The position numbers and the translations under genes were made by a program. Of a stretch of 64,000 nucleotides of DNA, positions 59,591-64,000 are shown one piece after another. Position 1 is the stretch's first letter. The number at the start of each line of letters is the position of its first letter. Origin of the DNA: Bradyrhizobium sp. dw_78 (GTDB lineage Bacteria; Pseudomonadota; Alphaproteobacteria; Rhizobiales; Xanthobacteraceae); assembly GCF_018449525.1 (NCBI RefSeq), contig NZ_JAAVUS010000007.1, positions 1-64,000 of the forward strand, in the 5' to 3' direction. Under the pieces are notes generated by a model. It saw nothing but the letters and a program-made list of their open reading frames with translations, searched no databases and was not told the origin of the DNA.

Positions 59591-62370
59591 ATGAGCCGAA
59601 CGGGCTTGCCGCGCGGCTGACCGATGTGACGCACCGCTACGGCGCCGTATCGGCGCTCGATAACGTGACGCTCGATCTGCCCGCAGGAATCATCGTCGGA
59701 TTGATCGGGCCGGATGGCGTCGGCAAGTCGTCGCTGCTGGGCCTTATTGCCGGTGCCCGCAAGTTGCAATCCGGACAGGCAACAGTGCTCGGCGGCGATA
59801 TCTCCGACGCACGGCACCGACGCGCCATCTGCCCGCGCGTCGCTTACATGCCCCAGGGACTTGGCAGCAATCTCTATGCTGAGTTGAGCGTCGCCGAAAA
59901 CGTCGATTTCTTCGCCCGCCTGTTCGACCAGGCCGCCGCAGAACGCGCGGCTCGAATCGATGAGCTGTTGCTGAACACCGGGTTGACAGAGTTCCGCGAT
60001 CGGCCCGCACGCAAGCTATCGGGTGGGATGAAGCAGAAGCTCGGCCTGTGCTGCGCGTTGATCCACGACCCCGATCTGTTGATCCTCGACGAGCCGACGA
60101 CGGGCGTCGATCCGCTATCGCGCCGCCAGTTTTGGGAGTTGATCGACACCATGCGCGCCAGGCGGCCAGGCATGAGCGTGGTGGTCGCGACCGCTTATAT
60201 GGAAGAGGCCGAAAGGTTCGACTGGCTGGTCGCGATGGATGGCGGGCATGTGCTGGCAGCCGGCAACGCTTCGACGCTCAAGGCGCGCATGGGCGCCGCC
60301 ACGCTCGAGGCCGCCTTCGTCGCGCTGCTGCCCGAGACGGCTCGCGCCGGCTACAGGGCCGTCGATATCCCGCCACGCCAGAGCAGTCCGGGCGCGCCAG
60401 CCATCGTAGCGCGCGGCCTGACGCGCCGCTTCGATGATTTCGTTGCCGTCGATCACATCGATCTCACGATCGAACGCGGCGAGATCTTTGGATTTCTGGG
60501 GTCCAATGGCTGCGGCAAGACGACCACGATGAAGATGCTCACCGGCCTTTTGCCGGCGACCGAGGGCGAGGCGCTGCTCTTCGGCCACAGCATCGATGCC
60601 GCCAATATCGATATGCGCCGGCGCGTCGGGTATATGTCGCAATCCTTCTCGCTCTATGGCGAACTGACCGTCCGGCAGAACATGGAACTGCACGCGCGGC
60701 TGTTTCAAATCCCGGCAGACCGAGCAAAGACGCGAATCGCCGCGCTGGTCGGGGATTTTCACCTCGCCGGGCTTCTCGACGAGAGGTCGGATCGACTGCC
60801 GCTCGGCATTCGTCAACGCCTCTCGCTCGCGGTCGCCGTCATCCATGAGCCGGAAATTCTGATCCTGGATGAACCGACCTCCGGCGTCGACCCGATCGCA
60901 CGGGAGGAGTTCTGGGCGCTGTTGGCCGATCTTTCGCGCAACCAGGGTGTCACGATCTTCATCTCCACCCACTTCATGAACGAGGCGGCGCGGTGCGACC
61001 GGGTCGCGCTGATGCATGCCGGGCGCATTCTGGCGACTGCGGCGCCGACGGAACTGATCAGGGCGCGCGGCACTGTCACGCTGGAAGAGGCCTTCATCGC
61101 CTATCTCGAAGAGGCGACCGACCAGGCGCGACCGGCAGCAGAGCGCTTCGCGGTAAAGCCGGAGGCCGATATCCAGGCCGGTTCATCGAAACCGGACCTG
61201 GCCGCATCCGTGATATCCGGTCACATGGCGGTGACGGCCGCATCGCTGAGCCCCCGGCGGCTCATCGCCTACGCCCGCTGCGAGATGCTGCAGATCCTGC
61301 GTGATCCGGTCCGGCTGGCGATCTCATTCTTCGGCACCGCACTCCTGATGCTGATCTTCGGTTACGGCATCACCTTCGATGTCGAGCATTTGACCTTTGC
61401 CGTGCTCGACCGGGATCAGACGCCGGAGAGCCGCAACTATATCGAGGAATTCGCCGATACGCGTTATTTCGACCAGCGGGCGCCGCTTGCTGATTATGCC
61501 GCGCTTGATCGCGGGCTCAAGAGCGGCAAGCTTTCCTTCGCGGTCGAAATACCGCCCGACTTCGGTCGCGACGTGAAGCGGGGCACCGCGACCGAGGTCT
61601 CCGCCTGGATCGACGGCGCCATGCCTTTCCGCGCTGAAACGGTTCAAGGCTACCTGAACGGCGTGCATTTGAGCTACCTGACGCACCTCAATCTGCGCAT
61701 GACCGGGGCGCAGACACGCTGGCAGCCGGCCCAGGTCGCGACCCGTGACCGCTACAACCAGGACTTCAAGAGCATCTACGCCATGGTGCCCTCGGTCATC
61801 GGCCTGCTGCTGATCTTCATCCCGTCCATCTTGATGGCGCTCAGTATCGTGCGCGAGAAGGAACTGGGCTCGATCGTCAACCTCTACGTGACGCCCGTGA
61901 GCCGGCTCGAGTTCCTGCTCGGCAAGCAACTGCCTTATGTCGGCCTGGCGATGGTGAACTACGTCTCCATGGTGATGCTCGCCGTCTTCCTTTTCCAGGT
62001 GCCGGTCAAGGGCAGTTCACTGACGCTGACGCTTGCCGCACTTATCTATTCGATAGCGACCACCGGCCTTGGGCTGCTGGTCTCCGCGTTTACCACCACG
62101 CAGGTCGCCGCGCTGTTTGGTACCGCCATCCTGACTATCCTGCCCGGGCTGCAATTCTCCGGGTTGATCATGCCGGTCTCTTCGCTCTCAGGCATTGCGG
62201 CGACGATCGGCTATGGCTTCCCAACGACCTATTTCCTCAGAATCAGCGTGGGCACCTTCACCAAGGGGCTGGGCTTCGCCGATCTCACCGGCAATCTACT
62301 GAAGCTCGCTGCATTCGTTCCCGTGCTGACCGTGGTCAGCCTGCTCCTCCTGCCAAAACAGGATCGCTGA
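59587..62370 (+). CDS. RbbA/YhiH-like fused ABC transporter: two ATPase domains plus permease
   Basis: 927 residues. ATPase domain 1 (about 5-240): Walker A GPDGVGKSS, signature LSGGMKQKLGL, Walker B LLILDEPTTGVD. Domain 2 (about 275-510): Walker A GSNGCGKTT, Walker B ILILDEPTSGVD, but the signature reads LPLGIRQRLSLA, without the LSGG. The C-terminal third (about 560-927) is an ABC-2 permease: helix near 580, a large periplasmic part, then five helices. E. coli RbbA (YhiH) has this layout and lies with YhiI and YhhJ, as here. Small-molecule or drug export is the likely function; a ribosome role was reported for E. coli RbbA. Confidence 0.88.
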   Translation: MNEPNGLAARLTDVTHRYGAVSALDNVTLDLPAGIIVGLIGPDGVGKSSLLGLIAGARKLQSGQATVLGGDISDARHRRAICPRVAYMPQGLGSNLYAELSVAENVDFFARLFDQAAAERAARIDELLLNTGLTEFRDRPARKLSGGMKQKLGLCCALIHDPDLLILDEPTTGVDPLSRRQFWELIDTMRARRPGMSVVVATAYMEEAERFDWLVAMDGGHVLAAGNASTLKARMGAATLEAAFVALLPETARAGYRAVDIPPRQSSPGAPAIVARGLTRRFDDFVAVDHIDLTIERGEIFGFLGSNGCGKTTTMKMLTGLLPATEGEALLFGHSIDAANIDMRRRVGYMSQSFSLYGELTVRQNMELHARLFQIPADRAKTRIAALVGDFHLAGLLDERSDRLPLGIRQRLSLAVAVIHEPEILILDEPTSGVDPIAREEFWALLADLSRNQGVTIFISTHFMNEAARCDRVALMHAGRILATAAPTELIRARGTVTLEEAFIAYLEEATDQARPAAERFAVKPEADIQAGSSKPDLAASVISGHMAVTAASLSPRRLIAYARCEMLQILRDPVRLAISFFGTALLMLIFGYGITFDVEHLTFAVLDRDQTPESRNYIEEFADTRYFDQRAPLADYAALDRGLKSGKLSFAVEIPPDFGRDVKRGTATEVSAWIDGAMPFRAETVQGYLNGVHLSYLTHLNLRMTGAQTRWQPAQVATRDRYNQDFKSIYAMVPSVIGLLLIFIPSILMALSIVREKELGSIVNLYVTPVSRLEFLLGKQLPYVGLAMVNYVSMVMLAVFLFQVPVKGSSLTLTLAALIYSIATTGLGLLVSAFTTTQVAALFGTAILTILPGLQFSGLIMPVSSLSGIAATIGYGFPTTYFLRISVGTFTKGLGFADLTGNLLKLAAFVPVLTVVSLLLLPKQDR

Positions 62371-62373
62371 ATC

Positions 62374-63501
62374 ATGCACCGGGTTTCGAATATCTGGTAC
62401 CTTGGAATCAAGGAGTTGCGCAGCCTGGGCCATGACGCCGTGTTGCTCGGGCTGGTCGTCTTTGCTTTTTCTTACGCGATCTACAGCCTGGCGACCGGCA
62501 TTTCGTTCGAGCTGCGCAACGCGTCGGTCGCCATCGTCGATGAGGACCACTCGCGCCTATCGAATGATATCGTCGCCGCGCTGCTGTCACCCCAGTTCAA
62601 GACGCCGGAACAGATCGCCTTCAACGATATCGACCGGCGTCTGGACAGCGGTCGCGACACCTTCATCCTCAACATCCCGCCCAAGTTTCAGGCCGACGTC
62701 TCGGCAGGCCGCTCGCCCACGGTCCAGGTCAATGCCGACGCCACGGCGATACTGCAGGCCGGTATCGGCGCTGGCTATATCGAGCAGATCGTAACTGACG
62801 AAGTCAACAAATTCTACTATGGAACGGACACCCAGCCTGACCCGCCGGTGGCGCTCCGCCTGCACATCACGTTTAACGAGAACCTGGAATCTTCATGGTT
62901 CATGGGCGTCGCCTGGCTGATCAACATCGTAACCATGCTCGCCATTGTTCTGTCGGGCGCGGCTGTGATCCGCGAACGAGAACACGGCACACTCGATCAC
63001 CTGCTGGTCATGCCGCTATCGCCCTTCGAAATCGCCATGGCGAAGGTCTGGGCCAACGGGCTCGTGATCATGATCGCCGCCGGGCTCTCGCTCATGATCA
63101 TCGTGCGCGGCGTGCTGGGATTGCCGGCCGCCGGGTCGTTGATGCTGTTCCAGATGAGCGTGATGCTCTACCTCTTCTTCGCCACGGCGATGGGCATCCT
63201 TCTCGGCACGGTCGCGCGCTCCATGCCGCAATTCGGATTGCTTTTCATCCTTGTCGTGCTGCCGATGGTCCTTCTATCCGGCGGATATACGCCGCTCGAA
63301 AGCATGCCGCGGTTGCTGCAGATCGTCATGCAGGCGGTGCCGTCGACACATTTCGTCAAGATCGCTCAGGCGATTCTGTTCCGAGGTGCTGGACTGGACA
63401 TCATCTGGCCGAACCTAGCGGTGATTGTGGGGGTCGGCGGCCTGCTTTTCGTCCTGGCGCTATCGCGCTTCCGGGCTTCTATCTCTCAGGCCGCCGGATA
63501 A
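62374..63501 (+). CDS. ABC-2 type permease, YhhJ-like
   Basis: 375 residues: an N-terminal helix (AVLLGLVVFAFSYAIYSLAT), a large periplasmic domain (about 45-175) and five C-terminal helices with REREHGTLDHLLVMPLSPFE and PMVLLSGGYTPLESMPRLLQ, the ABC-2 motifs. It starts 3 bp after the RbbA-type gene and forms the channel with that protein's permease part. Confidence 0.9.
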   Translation: MHRVSNIWYLGIKELRSLGHDAVLLGLVVFAFSYAIYSLATGISFELRNASVAIVDEDHSRLSNDIVAALLSPQFKTPEQIAFNDIDRRLDSGRDTFILNIPPKFQADVSAGRSPTVQVNADATAILQAGIGAGYIEQIVTDEVNKFYYGTDTQPDPPVALRLHITFNENLESSWFMGVAWLINIVTMLAIVLSGAAVIREREHGTLDHLLVMPLSPFEIAMAKVWANGLVIMIAAGLSLMIIVRGVLGLPAAGSLMLFQMSVMLYLFFATAMGILLGTVARSMPQFGLLFILVVLPMVLLSGGYTPLESMPRLLQIVMQAVPSTHFVKIAQAILFRGAGLDIIWPNLAVIVGVGGLLFVLALSRFRASISQAAG

Positions 63502-63631
63502 ACAATGCATTTCCCGGTTCGCCTACGGAAATTCCGTATCGTGCTTTGAATATTTTGCAGAATGAGCCCACCCTGACGGGCAATTTCACCCATCGACAGA
63601 TGGAACTTGCCGGTGAAACCTGCCGGCGTCA

Positions 63632-63681
63632 GCCAGAGCGGGATGACTTTCTTCGAATCGTCATTCCCGCTCTGGCTTTTT
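63632..63681 (+). terminator. Intrinsic terminator after the export operon
   Basis: GCCAGAGCGGGA (63632-63643) pairs perfectly with TCCCGCTCTGGC (63665-63676); TGAC/GTCA extends the stem past a one-base bulge. TTTTT follows at 63677-63681. It lies 130 bp after the YhhJ-type stop. Confidence 0.85.
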
Positions 63682-63685
63682 GACT

Positions 63686-63783
63686 GAGCATGATCTTCCT
63701 GCACGAACGCCTTCCGCGTTTGTCGCGAGGGGAAACCAGTACCCCCTTGCGCTGACACGGCCCTCCGGGTCCGGATCATGCTC
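63686..63783. repeat. Intergenic palindromic repeat copy (long form)
   Basis: GAGCATGATC (63686-63695) and GATCATGCTC (63774-63783) are perfect complements about 78 bp apart, with inner sequence differing from the element at 3853. It directly follows the terminator of the export operon. Confidence 0.75.
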
Positions 63784-63807
63784 CGGTTCGCTCAGCGGCA
63801 TTGCCCC

Positions 63808-64000
63808 TTACTGACAGGTAAAGCTCGCTGCGGCATCAACGTCACCCGAGCCCGAGTAATGTGCCAGCTTCGGATAGGGACAAAGCGGACGGCTTCGCGC
63901 GACGGCGTTGAAGTAGGACGGCGTCGACGCAGTCGCCGGGACACTGTCCGGAGCAACCCCGTTCTCCACCCAATTGACGAGAGGCGAAAGCATATCGAAT
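63808..64000 (-). CDS. Tannase/feruloyl esterase family protein, C-terminal end (partial)
   Basis: Only the last ~62 residues are in the window; the gene begins beyond 64000. LSPLVNWVENGVAPDSVPAT and RPLCPYPKLAHYSGSGDVDA with the end AASFTCQ match the C-terminus of tannase/feruloyl esterase-type alpha/beta hydrolases, including the terminal Cys. Such enzymes are exported and cleave plant phenolic esters. Function of this copy cannot be judged from the end alone. Confidence 0.75.
   Translation of the reverse strand, partial: FDMLSPLVNWVENGVAPDSVPATASTPSYFNAVARSRPLCPYPKLAHYSGSGDVDAAASFTCQ

Noticed and set aside
1..64000. CRISPR arrays, tRNA or rRNA genes, insertion sequences
   Set aside because: No regularly spaced direct repeats, no cloverleaf or rRNA-like sequence and no transposase-like protein were seen on either strand.

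Overview
The window looks like a chromosome segment of a Bradyrhizobium-type alphaproteobacterium (Bradyrhizobium, Rhodopseudomonas and relatives). It is GC-rich and dense in ABC importers, LysR/TetR/IclR regulators and aromatic- or amide-type catabolic genes. It also carries several copies of the imperfect palindrome with GAGCATGATC...GATCATGCTC ends that is common between genes in that group. The taxon is inferred from style, because there is no rRNA or tRNA here. No insertion sequence, prophage or CRISPR array was seen.

Layout. (1) 1-3.9 kb holds debris and small metabolic genes: an MFS remnant with an in-frame stop, a TetR regulator, an in-frame chimera of an aldehyde dehydrogenase head and a xanthine-dehydrogenase-type tail, an aspartate dehydrogenase and a cupin. 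(2) 4-6.6 kb is a metal locus (DUF2946, DUF1007, NicO transporter) behind a perfect 16-bp palindrome that could be a Zur operator. (3) 6.6-12.3 kb is a LysR gene and an ABC importer (NMT1/TauA type) with a nucleoside-deaminase-like enzyme, a split ThDP decarboxylase and a frameshifted MaoC remnant. (4) 12.6-19.7 kb is a nitrilase operon with its own branched-chain/amide type importer, in which LivM and LivG are one protein, and a divergent LysR gene. (5) 19.7-28.3 kb is a long operon: dienelactone hydrolase fused to a SnoaL-like domain, peptide/opine-type ABC importer, SDR and a VOC protein with a signal peptide; a MarR gene is divergent. (6) 28.4-32 kb holds an M20 amidohydrolase, a class III aminotransferase and a LysR gene.

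(7) 32.2-54 kb is the most striking part. A complete type II secretion system (gspE-F-G-H-I-J-K-L-M-N, divergent gspD, and a prepilin peptidase) is bracketed by two modules, each with a PF04185 phosphoesterase (phospholipase C/acid phosphatase family) and a di-heme cytochrome c peroxidase. The left module also has an imelysin. The right phosphoesterase has three 7-bp Pho-box-like repeats at exact 11-bp periodicity upstream. The secretin appears to be a lipoprotein. The working hypothesis is a phosphate-responsive, Hxc-like secretion system with its cargo encoded alongside.

(8) 54.1-57 kb holds an MFS transporter, a SnoaL-like protein and an IclR regulator. (9) 57-63.7 kb holds a TetR gene divergent from a phasin-like protein and a YhiI/RbbA/YhhJ-type export system, ended by a strong terminator. 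(10) A tannase/feruloyl esterase-type gene runs off the right edge.
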